Assembly: GCA_002803225.1 (NCBI GenBank)
Contig: NXFV01000331.1
Coordinates: 1 to 52,959 of the forward strand
Length of the DNA stretch: 52,959 nucleotides
DNA from: Gamarada debralockiae
Lineage: Eukaryota > Ascomycota > Leotiomycetes > Helotiales > Hyphodiscaceae
Direction of reading: 5' to 3'
In this document: positions 10,501 to 21,845 of the stretch, piece after piece
Numbering within the stretch: position 1 is the first letter of the stretch
How the letters are laid out: the number at the start of each line of letters is the position of its first letter
Notes under the pieces: generated by a model
What the model was told of the DNA's origin: nothing
The model's input: the letters and a program-made list of their open reading frames with translations, nothing else
Databases searched by the model: none
Position numbers and translations under genes: made by a program

Positions 10501-11579
10501 CATCATCAACGCCTCATTGAAGACCTCGCCCACTGCCTCTATGATGAATTGGAAGCCTCGGATCTGCCACAGGAGAAAAAGGACTGTTTCAGTTTCGGCC
10601 ATATCACACCCTACCGCCTCGACGCCGATCAGATGGAAGAGAAGTTCCGGGACCTCCAAGACAGTCGTTTCACTAGCCATACCGGGGCGGTAGCTCAGGG
10701 CCTGGGCAAGACAGTCGTTGCGCTCAACTTTTCCTGCACTGGAAGACTCACCGAGTTCGCTGGCAGACGTCGAGACATCCTTGTTGAGGCCACTCGTCAT
10801 AAATGCGGCCTCGTTATTTATGTTTCTGCGGATGTGTTTGACCCTAAGTCCTACAACGCTGCTTCCTCTAATCCCGCGGACTTGCTGAAGAACAAGAACA
10901 CCAAGACTCTCTACAGCTTGTATCTATTGGCTAAGGAGAAGGGCTCCGTCATTCACCTCGAGGCTCCTGACGTTGATACGTGCAGAAAGTGCGGTGAACT
11001 TGGTCACAAGGGTGCGGACTGCCAGAATGATTCTCCTTACTTCTGCTACAACTGCAAGGAAGAGGGTCATGATTACAAGCACTGCGATCAACCCATTCTC
11101 CGCCACCCACCTCCCAGTAAGTCTAACAAGCCCTGCAAGACCTGCGGCGAAACTGTTGGGAAATACCTAAGACTAATACAGTGGTGGCAATAGTGGTAGC
11201 AATCAGGGGTGGCAAAGCCTAGGAATACAGTGACTCATACCCTGGAAGTATAGGCTAGAAGCTTCTAGTAGGGAAGAAAATAGGGTATATATAGGAGTCG
11301 TGGAACCTGTAGAGTAGAGAGTCAGTCAAGTTAATACATGCATTTGAACTGGAACCTCAGAAAACCCAACAGAAACTGGTCACCATCACAGCGAAATGTA
11401 CTCGGTGCCGCAAATGCAAGGTTCCGGATCATACGTACGAAGACTGTTCCAGCAAGATTTGCAAAGTTGAAGGCGATCATTGGACTGAAGACTGTCAGCT
11501 GGCCGAACTCTGTACCGTTTGCGGATCAGGGCTTCATGCCACTCCTCCGTCACTAACCCAAACTAGGAATCACTACTAA
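7528..11579 (+). CDS. SF1 (UPF1-like) helicase with C-terminal CCHC zinc knuckles; 3' end interrupted by a solo LTR
   Basis: The ATG at 7528 (MPWDTTAPSG) is the first good start; the frame is open to a stop at 11191-11193, giving 1221 residues. The N-terminal 600 residues are unrecognised, with an acidic linker (VDDDDYEDDLDDVEDSGD). The ATPase core shows Walker A GCAASGKS (about residues 633-640), motif II FIDEC (about 843), motif III GDTAQR (about 872), EQHRMH (about 916), and late motifs ITPYR and VEATRHKCGLVIYV. This order matches UPF1/ZNFX1-type SF1 RNA/DNA helicases. Two full CX2CX4HX4C knuckles start near residue 1151 (CRKCGELGHKGADC, CYNCKEEGHDYKHC). A third begins (CKTCGET) and is cut by the LTR at 11154. 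Past the LTR, knuckle sequence continues (CRKCKVPDHTYEDC and others) to a stop at 11577-11579, with one extra A near 11395. As it stands it makes a truncated protein with 13 residues read from the LTR. The gene could be domesticated from a mobile element. Confidence 0.85.
11154..11371. mobile_element. Solo LTR (218 bp) with GAAAC target duplication
   Basis: The segment starts TGTTGGG and ends CCCAACA, so its ends are perfect 7-bp inverted repeats of the TG..CA type. It is flanked by GAAAC at 11149-11153 and at 11372-11376. It contains a TATA-like stretch (GGGTATATATAGG) near 11282. No internal retroelement region is present, so this is a solo LTR left by recombination between two LTRs. The superfamily (Copia or Gypsy) cannot be told from the LTR alone. 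It interrupts the third zinc knuckle of the helicase gene. Confidence 0.93.
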
Positions 11580-13390
11580 CAAAATCACGTGTCACCCCTC
11601 CCTTCTCCAACACCATCACACTCCAAACGTCACATCCCATCAAATTACCCCGCCACTAAAAGCCCCAACCCCTCCCTTCTCCTTTGCCCCACCACCGGGC
11701 ACTACGTATTCGACGCGGACCGAGATTCTCCTGATCTCCATCACCTCCTCCATCTCGCTGCAAGAACAACCCGACGTAGCAGCACAGCCGGCATTTCTTC
11801 GCCACGGTGTTCCTGATTTTCTGCATATCACTTCACCCGCCAGCTAAGCCAGCTTCATAGCAAGACCCCTGATCTTAACTCCGAAACCCGCCATCCAAAA
11901 TTGGGGGCATATGGAATGCAGCTCGTGTAGCTGTGCATTTGCATCCTTCTGGTAAGCTCAACGTCGGGATTGCCAAAGATCAAAGACAGGCTGGTAAGGG
12001 AAGTTTGTATGGCCAAGGCCGGGATTGCCACGATGATGGCAGGGGAATCTGGGGATCTGAATGCGGGGGAGGCATCCGGTAATAGAAGGATGGGCGGAGT
12101 AACATGGTGATCATGATGACTAGGGCATGAATGGGCAGCGACATAGTGGGCGACAACAGGATCGGAATCCATTTCCGAGCAATTGAAAATATGGGGAGTA
12201 ACACAAGCCAGGCCCTGTGCAGGCTGGGGTGCAGATGCGTGTCATGAGGAACTATGGGGTACCCCGGAACTCCTGCACGTACCAGGGGAGGGCGGTAAAT
12301 AAAGAACTTACAGCAACGACATTGAAACGACTTTCTGCTTGTGATTGAAAAATACCGAGGTTAGGAGAAGGACCTGTGGGGAGAGTTGAAGTGGATTGCA
12401 GAGTTGACTGGGAGAGGGTTGCAGTATGGCAGCTTATGTGGCATAACTTGTGGTGTGTACAAGAGGGTGACTTCGAGTTCATATACCGGATATTAAGGAC
12501 TGCTCCAGAACGAGGTGAAATTTGGTAGCGAGGAAGTCTAGATACTGGGTATTTACATGCAGGAGCTTGAATTTTGGTAACCGCGCGCTCCGAGGTTGAA
12601 ATGGAAGTACGAACAGAGCCAGCTTCTGCGGAGCTGGACAAACTATTGAATTGAGTTCCTAGCTGCTGCAAGAGCTGTGAAAGTACTGTTGTCACGAGCT
12701 ACTCAAACGTAAATCCGGAGAGTCAAGCCCAGCTGTATCAATCATGCTTACATTTGCAATGCAGTGCTATATACAATGATTCCGGCTGGCTTCAAGCCTA
12801 GATCATGGCTTCCATGAGTATGCGCCTTTTTATGCTCCACGCTCATTCGCTTCAAACTCCAATATATCGTACACCGTCTTCCAAGACTGATCATAGCCCC
12901 GTGATATGTGCATCCGGCGCACCCACACTCACCCTCCACAATCAACATATGAAAATGATAGGGAGCTCAAACGCCTCCCAATAAATTCCCATCGTTGCCC
13001 CTCCAATTCAAATTGTCTGAGTCGCCTCGCAATCAATAATCGCGGGGCATGTCCCTCCGGTGTCGCGGCCCGATTACTCTCACAAGCGAAGCGCCACAAT
13101 ACCAAGAAGCGCTCGTATAACCGGAAATGGCCCACCTTGACGCTGAGAAACAGACGCTGGCCAATATAAAGATCGATCGCCATGCCCCGCCACTTTCTGA
13201 TGGAGATGTTTCTGGTTTGGGGAGATTAGTCGGGCCTTTTGGTGTCCGCTTTGTTAGGTGAGTGGATAGGTTTTTCCACCTTTTGTTGTCTCGGTTGTAT
13301 TGATGATGAATTGGTGTTCGACGGTGTTGATGGATTTGGGGGATGTGGAATGTCGATAGTAGAATTTATACGGTTCGCGCCGTTATGGCC
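11580..13390. other. 1.8-kb stretch without a confident gene
   Basis: Open frames of 70-147 codons exist on the minus strand (for example 12252-12695) but show no domain, no credible splice joins and no bias I trust. The segment 11600-11720 is C-rich. I see no repeat or RNA gene. Part of it is the 3' flank of the regulator gene ending at 13395. Confidence 0.45.
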
Positions 13391-13394
13391 AAGA

Positions 13395-15603
13395 TCAGCT
13401 TCCTCCCATACCCCCTAAGAAACTCCGCCTTCTCATCTCTGCCTCCCGGATTATCTCAGCGGATAGAGCGAGGCTGGGAGCCAAGTGCGCATAGCGTTCG
13501 ATCTCCACGACGACGTCGTTAATGATGGCGTCCACTGTATCGAGATGTGGGACTAAGGTTCCGAGAATGTTGGAAAGAGATGGGGACATGGAGGCGCCCA
13601 TTACCAGGAGCGTCTGGGAGACGATGGACAAGGCGCCTTGCCAGAGATAGGGCATGTGTCCAGCGTGACTGTATCAAGTTAGATAGATGATTAAGGTTCA
13701 GGGGCCGATACGTACTGTGCAGTAATGTGTTCAAGTTGTCGGATTGAAGCTTCCAAGCACTTTCTGCAGTTTTCACGAACAGCTGGGTCCATAGCTGCTT
13801 GCTCATTGTCGAGAACAGCCAATATATATGGTCTGAAAATAATCGTCCGACAAGCAAAATATCGTAGCCGTAGAACAGTCTGCACGGGATCGGAAAGTAA
13901 TGCTCGACTGTACGGAAATTGTAAGGGTAACGGCAGACTTTCGTACCATTGAGTGAGTTGGAAATCTAGCTCAGCGACGACCGGCTCCAGACTTTGTGTG
14001 GAAGCCATGGAATCCTTGGAGTATATGAGTTGACTGACGCGGTTAAGAAGTCGTCGGAGCGCAATCTCAGCGAGAAAATACCAGAGATCATCTCGGCCGA
14101 CACTCTCCTCTTCTTCCTCTTCGAAACCTCCTGGAAGACCGACTACCTCTTCGAATTGAACGATCCCGGAGTGCGGAAGATCAAGCTCGGCGAGAAGATC
14201 GCTTTCAAACAACAAAGCATTCCAATAGACTCGCTCGCTCAATTCTCTCTGACTCGCAGGCACTCGGCCTGGAGCACTCAAAAGTAGTTGGAGCTTTGTG
14301 CTCGTGCTGCTTAATAACGTCCACGCTTCTAAAGGTCGGACTAGGTAGAAGAGATAGGCGGAGGCGAGGACCGTACATTGTGCTGAGAGGACAGAGTTCC
14401 GAGTCATCAGGCCTGGGAGGAGAGCCCATGCTGCTGCGAAGTATGGTAGTCCAGGTGGATCCTCAGTGGTGACTACTCGTGATATACTGCCCCTGCAGCT
14501 CGCTTGTCCGAGAGCGAGAACAAGCAAGACAATGCAACTTTCGGGTCCCTCTCGGAATCCATTTGACAATGCGACACGGTAATGGCTTTGCCAGTTGAAA
14601 GGATTAACACAGGCATACCAGACATTGACCTTGGAGAAGAATGCCTCGATGTACGCTGAGGTGTTTGAGAGATCGAGACAGGGTGTCTTTGACAACCCGA
14701 GTGGTTCTCGAGCCATCTCAAGCTGAAGTAATATTTGAGGGTCGTAAGGTCGAGATACAAGATCCCGAATTAAGGGCCACTGGAGGAGATGGAGTGCGGC
14801 ATTGGTGTGGACCTTTGGCATCGTCGAGATGTTCGTCGGCGTCGTCCAGGTGCCAAGACCGGTGGCAGGAATCATCGAAACAAAATTGCCTCCATTTTGC
14901 ATCATCACTTCATCATTGCTGATGGTAGTTCCCCCATTGACCGAAGGTGATCCGGTCGATATGGCGAGGCTAGAAGTTTGACCGACGAGGTTCGACTGAA
15001 GTAGACCTTCAATCCGAGTGAGGTGCTCCAGGATGAGTTTGTCCCCAGCATCGAGCTTGATGCCAGGCTCCCGATAGATACATTCTGCACCAAGCTCTGT
15101 GCAGAGCTTACATTTTGGCTTCGTTCCGTCACATCGCGACTTTCTGGAGCGACAGATCTCGCACTGTTCGCTGATGTTAGGAACTGAAATGCAGTGTCAA
15201 AAATAGATTTGCTTACAGCTATCGTGGCTCTCCTCCGTGGATAGTCGATGCCAGCGTCGGTGCTTCTTCTCTTCAAAGGGTTAATTCCATCATCACTATT
15301 TTGCCTGTTCTGTAGGCCATTGGTCATGGATTCTCGGTCGCCTGATGATTGCGATAAGTTTCTTGCCTTTTGAGCTGAGCCAAGAATCCCTTCGCGAGAG
15401 AAGCCTGCAATGCGACGGGCATTGGGTGACTTGAGAGGATTTGGAGAGGTAAGATTGCCGTTGACTTGTCCATTTCCATTTGTGACAAGCGTCATATGAT
15501 TCTCCGGGATATCGATGTTGAACTTGTCTCTAGACATGGAGAATTGCTGTCTTCCGCCTCCGGTTGCAGAGGTTGGGGACCCCTCGGGCGACGAGCTGGA
15601 CAT
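13395..15603 (-). CDS. Zn2Cys6 transcription factor with fungal-specific regulatory domain
   Basis: Exons on the minus strand are 15603-15217, 15163-13716 and 13668-13395, joined by 53-nt and 47-nt introns; all joins keep phase and give 702 residues. Exon 1 is a Ser/Asn-rich N-terminus ending in PRRRATIA; the splice then creates the classic ATIACEICRSRKSRCDG. The cluster CX2CX6CX6CX2CX6C is complete (CEIC, RC, KC, KLC, EC), followed by a linker and dimerisation-like leucine pattern (LILEHLTRIEGLLQ). The rest matches the fungal-specific transcription factor region (YIEAFFSKVNVWYACVNP; LALGQASC; HMPYLWQGALSIVSQ). It should bind CGG-type sites in the nucleus; its targets are unknown. The acceptor at 15164 was chosen because it alone preserves the first cysteine. 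Confidence 0.93.
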
Positions 15604-17170
15604 TGCTACTGCGCCTGATGAGAGCCGAAAGTCGTGTTCATCGATGCTCTATCGTTGGATAAATGGATTCACGGACAATATGTTCATAAATAGAGAGTCT
15701 GCTTCGGAAATGAATTTACGTGCAACCTTGGGTTTCGAAGTTTATGAGGGTGCTGAAGTGGCTCTGTTGATACGGGATCAATATCTATTTTCCAGGCAAA
15801 AAATTGATTACGTGCCGCGTGCACAAGCTTACAAGCTGCGGGCGTATTGGCGGGGGAGCTCCTGGGCTTGGCGGGGACGGCTGGAATTCGCCGCTGGGGA
15901 TTGGTATATCACACGATGTGCTGGGAGATTTCCAACGTCACGGACCCTATGATGATGGTGCTTCATGCAGGTTCAATTTCAGCGGAAATCTGGGGTTCGG
16001 TAGGGAACGGCCGAAGGGAAGCCTTCTAGAAACGGTTGGGTTTGATGGCGGGGTGGCTGATATGAATTGATTAACGATGAAGAGAACGTGGCAGGATATT
16101 TTAGGACTATTGGGGATTTGTAAGGGGTTGAAGCGAGAAAAAAGATAGATCATATTGCGAATGACTACGAAGTATTAACTTACGGCTCATACAGGATTGA
16201 TCTGATATTTTTGACGGCGCTGACTGGTCTCTTTGGAGGCGATGGTGGGGTGGCAGTGGGCAGTGTTGCAGCCAGGGACGGAGATCAGATCATCAGCTGG
16301 TGGATGGGTTATTTGTGTTAAGCTGCTCCTGCTCTGCCCTACCCTGGTTTTGGTTTGGAATGGTTTCTGGTAAAGGATGAGAATTGCGTGGATGTGACCC
16401 TCAAGTGAGTTGGTTTGGTTTGTTATGGTGTTACTGTTGAACCCGTTTTCTATGGAAAGTGAATCAAGAATGGGCGAAGGCTGGGCGGAAGAACAAGGTC
16501 CGCTTCCAGTGGTACGAATAATCAGCTTTAGGAAGCGAGCATCAGCGACAGTTGTGAGTGGTCGAGAGCACGACGTGCATGTCGCTTCAATCCTTGTCCT
16601 CAATGCCTTAGAGCCTGAGAAAAGATCAGTCAGCAATTTCGTACTGTACCTGAATTTCAGGAACATCGGAGGAAGGAAAAGCAATATCGCGGCGTAAGCA
16701 TCGCCAATCTTGTGGACAAGTCCTCCTGCATTCAGCCTGAACTCCTATCTCCTTGTACCTTCAAGGCCAATACTGTGCGCTACGAATTACCGTGGCGGGG
16801 CTTGAAAGGCTTTTGCGGGGGACTTTCTGCTTGTTCCTGGTTGTTTGCTGTGTTAGCCCACAATACCTTGAAGGGCTGTCCAATGCCACTTCAGCCGACT
16901 CCCTTCTCCCGATATCCCCTCATTTTCATCTACACTGCATGTACCAGTACTTCAAAACTCTTGCTAGACAGCAGTAGTCTCCAAGTACCTCGATACATGA
17001 TGGTTCATCGCGCTTTGGTTCTGCCGGCCAGCCGGAGACTACATCATTTCGACATTGAGTGAGGATGTTGCACGCTTTTCCGACCTGATATGTATGTAGG
17101 TACGATCTGATGGCTGCTTTTCAAGACATCATTGCTACCTTTTCCCTTTTGTCCTTTGGCAGAACAATCT
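15604..17170. other. Divergent promoter region between regulator and carboxylesterase
   Basis: No gene is supported in this 1.5-kb gap between two divergently transcribed genes. A 165-codon minus-strand frame at 16187-16684 has no domain or splice support. The gap probably carries the 5' leaders and promoters of both neighbours. Confidence 0.5.
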
Positions 17171-17173
17171 ACC

Positions 17174-19299
17174 ATGGCTTTCAATGTTCTTGCGGTACTT
17201 CTTACCCTCACGCACATAGGAAGATGCATCCCAGCTCCTAATGATCTTGGCTCGGACCTCACCATCCTAATCAATAATGATATTCTTGGTAAGATATACT
17301 CCAATTCTGCCTCTTTCCTCTGCTGACCAGTCACCTGCCAACAGGCCCAGAAAGCGCATCCGCAGATTCCGGTGTCATCCTTCTCACAAGTCGAACTCGC
17401 GAGTCTGCAGCTGCAGATTGTACAGCTCTGGGTGAGCAATTGTGGGCACCCGAACTGAAGACAGCGAGTATCCAACCGAACCTTGATTATCTTACCTACG
17501 AGAACGAATACCCTGCAACCCAACAGTATTGGATTGCTCCAAACACAGCTGGTCCCAGAGCTATCAATGGGAAGGGTCAAGTTGCAGTTGTCAGCCCGCA
17601 CCTTCATCTGCCAGCCTTATGCACTCAAAGTGCGCCTTTTTCGAACTCTTCATACCAGGATACAAGTCCAGAGTGGCAAGTGACTGTGCACTCGAACAAT
17701 GAATACATTACTGGGTAGGTCATTTGTTTCCCTACCGGAGATATATGCTGATGCTCTCTAAGCTTCCGAGACCGATTGAGCTTCCGTTTCCTCGGCGTCC
17801 GGTACGCGCCTCAGCCTGAACGATTCACATACTCGACTGCATACAAAGGGACGGGAAACAATGCTTCTGCGACCTCATATGGTTCGGAGTGTGTACAATC
17901 TGGCAACGTTGGATCAGAAGACTGTCTGTTTATAAACATCTGGACCCCATACCTCCCTGCACATGGAGGAGCTCCAGCTCAGGACCTCAAACCCGTCATG
18001 TTCTGGATTCATGGAGGAGCGTTCACAAGTGGAACTGGCAATGACCCGACATTTGATGGAGCCAACATGGCCTCCAGGGGTGACGTTGTAATGGTCGCTA
18101 TTAACTACCGTTTGACCACCCTTGGATTCTTGGCTCTTGATGATGGAGTTACTAAAGGTAATTATGGATTTGCGGACCAGATCAATGCTCTTGAGTGGGT
18201 TCGGAACAATATTCAAGACTTTGGTGGTGATCCAAATCGCATCACCATTTTTGGTCAGTCTGCTGGCGCTGGCTCAGTGCGAGGCATGTTGGCCTCGCCC
18301 AAATCGAAAGGCTTGTTTGCAGGTGCAATCCCACAGAGCAATCTAGGAGGAGGCGGATATGGTACAACCTATTCTCAATATTTGACGATTGAGGAGGAGA
18401 TGGCTGCTGCTGGGACAGCCATCCTAGAGGCCACCAACTGCTCCAGCGTTGAATGTCTTCGAACAGTATCAGCATACACCCTGGCGAACCTTGGGACTGT
18501 TGCTCGATATCTTGTAGTTGACGGAAACTACTTCACCACCAACGGGCTTGTACTCAACGACACGGGATCCCTCCCGGATGTCCACGTCCTGTCTGGCTTC
18601 ATGCGCGACGATGGCGCTGCAATTATCACGCTCGTTGAAACTGACAATCTGACCGCATCGTTGACTGACGACTATTTCGACGCCTCGCTCATCGAAAATT
18701 CCGGTCTCTTCCCACTGCCCACAGGTCCGAACATCACACTAGATGTATTCAACGTCTCCGCCCGTGTGGCAACAGACGCCATCTTCCGCTGCATCGACCA
18801 AGCCACAACTTACGCCTCCCTGGTCTCCCATACCTTCAATCCAAATCAATACTTCTACGAATTCAACCGCTCCTACCAAACGCCCAATTGGAATCCTAAT
18901 GCCCCCGTATGTGATGCACCAATCACAGCCTCTCACCCTTACGGCGATCCCAACCTAGAATACTTCAAATGTCATTCCGGAGAATTATATTTCGTTTTCG
19001 GAACCATTCTTACGATGGGATATCAGTTGAGAGATGAGAATGATTTGCCATTTGAACAGTTTGTGTTGGATTCTTGGACGAGTTTCGCGAGGACCTTTGA
19101 TCCTAATCCGGATAATGGCTTCTTGCAGGCTAGGGGTTACACGAATACGTTGGCTGAGATTGAGAAGGTGGGGGAGTGGATGCCGGTCAACAAGGACAAC
19201 CTGATGCTGAGAGAGCTTGAGTGGCCGAGCAAGAGCCTTGCATTTAGAGATATTGAGCAGTGCAAGTTGCTAGGGTGGCCAATCGATTACTTCGTCTAA
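17174..19299 (+). CDS. Secreted type-B carboxylesterase/lipase
   Basis: Exons 17174-17288, 17345-17714 and 17763-19299 join in phase (introns of 56 and 48 nt) into 673 residues. The N-terminus is a signal peptide (MAFNVLAVLLTLTHIGRC). An unusual segment of about 150 residues precedes the core. The esterase core has the family motifs EDCLFINIWTP, FWIHGGAF (oxyanion hole), NYRL and the nucleophile elbow GQSAGA with Ser at about residue 328; His at about residue 566 (FKCHSGELYF) is a good candidate for the triad histidine. The acidic member was not assigned with certainty. The product should hydrolyse carboxylic esters outside the cell or in the secretory path; substrate unknown. Several NXS/T sites fit a glycoprotein. 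Confidence 0.93.
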
Positions 19300-19377
19300 G
19301 TAGAGGAGATGTCGGCCTTGCTCTTGCTTCCATGGCTTCTACTTCTCATTCTCTGCAAGTTGATGTAGTGCTAGGAT

Positions 19378-21845
19378 TCAAGCAGCCAACAGCTTCTCAA
19401 CCCTCTTCTCCAAGCTCTCCTCAAAGCCTTGCACCCCTTTTTCAAGCACCTTCAGCACACCACCCTTCAGTAAAAATACAATGCGTTTCCTTGTCCCTTC
19501 CTCTTCCTCACTCTCGGTGTCATCGTCGTCTTCGCCTTCAACCCTATCCTTCTCTCCTTGCACCACCCTCCGGATCAGATAACGATCGTGGCTCACCACC
19601 AAAATGGCTCCATTCCACCCACTCAATGCATCACCTAGCGCCGTCACAGTGTGGAAGTCTAGATGGGTGGTAATTTCATCAAGCACCAACAATTGTGGAC
19701 ACTTCCACAAGAGTCTTGCTAACGCCAGTCTCACAACCTGTCCTCCCGAGAGTTTGGTGAGTGGAACATCCGAGGCTGTGCGACCAGGTAAACCAAGAGA
19801 GCCGAGAAACCCTCGAAGTTCGCCTTCGTCGAGCTCGCCCTCAACATCGCGTGTTAATAGTGCAAGAGCTGTGAGATCTTGTTCGGATCGGCCGAGTGAT
19901 TGTAGATCTTCGACAACGTGTTGAGAATAGTATCCCATGCGCAAGCGAGGATGTCGCGTCACAGTTCCTTTGGTTGGTTTTGTTGTGTCGGTGAGGAGTT
20001 TGATGAGTGTAGATTTGCCGCAGCCATTCAATCCCACAACTCCCATGCGGTCCCCCATGTGAATTGTGAGGTCTACATCTTGGAGGACAATTGGAGATGG
20101 AGGCTGCGTCTTCTTTAAAGTAGGATATTTGAATGTGACTTTTTCGAGCGAGACCAATGGCCCTGGAAATCGAAGGTCCGGGGCTTCAGGTAGCAGGATC
20201 GAAACTCCTTTCTCGTCTACAGGAACATCAATGTCGGCTCGAGACGTTAGATGCCAGCCTGCCAGATCGCGATTCAATTTGAATCTCCCCCCCGCGGCGC
20301 TTTTCTCCATGCCCATCCTGTCGTCGAGTTTCTTCTGTCGTGACTTGGCCTGACGTAGTTTGTTCTCGTCGCCCGCTGCCTTCCCCTGCTTGATATTCTG
20401 TTGGATGGTTTGTTGCATGTGGGCTTTTTGTTTGTCTTGGGCAGCCTTCATCCGACCCAAGTAGAGCTTTTTGTCCCGAATTGAGGCATCGTAAGATATG
20501 AGGTCGCCACGGAAGTATGTGAGTGTCTGATCCCGGAGAATGATTAATTCTTGGCAAACGATATTGATAAAATCTCTATCGTGGGAAACGAGAACAACAG
20601 TTGGCGGACTAGGTTCTTCGCGAAGTTGAAGTAGAAAGCGTTGAAGCCAGATAATTCCGAGAAGGTCGAGGAAATTGGTGGGCTCGTCAAGAATTAGGAT
20701 ATCAGTGGGTTGAAGAAGACAACTGGCGAGGTTTGTTCGCATCCGCCATCCTCCAGAGAGTGTAGACACCGAATTTTCCAGAAAAGGCTTGGGGAAGCCT
20801 AGACCGGAAAGAATACTTCGAGCTTTTACTTCAATTTCCGCGATCCTCGCGGGTTCAAGTTGGGATTGGAGTTCCACCAGAAGATCGTTGGCTGCGTGCG
20901 TCTCCTCCGTTAGGGTTTCCGGCGAGATGTCTTCATCTTTCTGCTCCAGCCTATCGGCAGATTTAAATTAGGCTTATCACATGGGAGTTCTGAGCAATAC
21001 TCACCGTTCAGTTGACTCTGCCACGATTTTCTCAAACGCGATCAAGGCTTTTCTGGCAGCCATTCCTCTAGTCCCACTTCGAAGCCTGGCATCTTTGTCA
21101 TGCTCGAACAGCTCTTTCTTGAGACGCTCATACTTCACTTGGCGAAGAGCACGAAGAGGCGCGAATGCATTATCAGGTTCATTGATTGCCTTCGATAGTA
21201 CTGCAATGGGTCAGCCACGTGATATGAAATATAAAGAAGTGAATCCAACTGACCATCAATCTCGCGCTGGATCTCGTTCCTCGAGGTTGCCCTATCAATT
21301 ACTTCTTCCAGAACAGAAAGCTGGCTCTCGGATGAGGTGATGGGTTTGGTCGTGCTGGCCTCTCCTCCATCGATGGACGGGTTTGGCTCGTCTGTCGAAG
21401 TTTGCTGCAGTATTGAAATTCTCGTCGGAATTGGAATTCCAGGGATAAGTTTCTCTGCAATGGCCTTCAAAATAGCTGGAATTGACCGTTAGCATCCTCG
21501 TGATCGTGACAATCCTGACCCATTCTTCAACTCACTCGATTTCCCACTTCCATTTCGCCCAATGAGCGCATAATGGACTCCCGCTTTGAGCTTCAGACTG
21601 GCATCGTTCAAGATTTCAAGTCCCTCAGCGCGCGCCTTCCCTTTCAGTTTGACGCCTGACTTCCCACCTGAGGCCACAGTAATATTCAGACCTTCAATGT
21701 CGAGCTGATTGATTGTTAACATATTTCTCTTCAAAGGACTGGAGATCAAACTCACTTCCTGATGCACGGGGTTCTCGATATGGAAGCGAGTCTGTTTGCA
21801 CGAACACAAGATCGTCGTGGCTGATTCTTCCATTCTGCTCGCCAT
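19378..21845 (-). CDS. ABCF-family ATPase with twin ABC domains (no membrane spans)
   Basis: Five minus-strand exons (21845-21756, 21704-21536, 21475-21254, 21200-21005, 20950-19378) joined by introns of 51-60 nt give 749 residues, with every junction in phase. Start MASRMEESATTILCSCKQ was preferred to an upstream ATG because it allows a clean 51-nt intron. ABC1 has Walker A GRNGSGKS (about 79-86, split by intron 2), signature STLSGGWRMR and Walker B ILILDEPTNFLDL; ABC2 has GLNGCGKST, LSGGQVVRLALARLL and LLVLDEITTHLDF. A basic coiled linker lies between them. ABCF proteins act on ribosomes (Arb1, Gcn20, New1 relatives) and not as transporters. The second Walker B reads DEITTHLD where DEPTNHLD is usual. 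Which subgroup it belongs to was not resolved. Confidence 0.93.

Noticed and set aside
12252..12695. A 147-codon minus-strand frame
   Set aside because: Ser/Thr-rich without motifs, and no convincing exon joins; it may be real but I cannot support it.
16187..16684. A 165-codon minus-strand frame between the regulator and the carboxylesterase
   Set aside because: No domain, no signal peptide and no splice support; the interval is better explained as a divergent promoter region.
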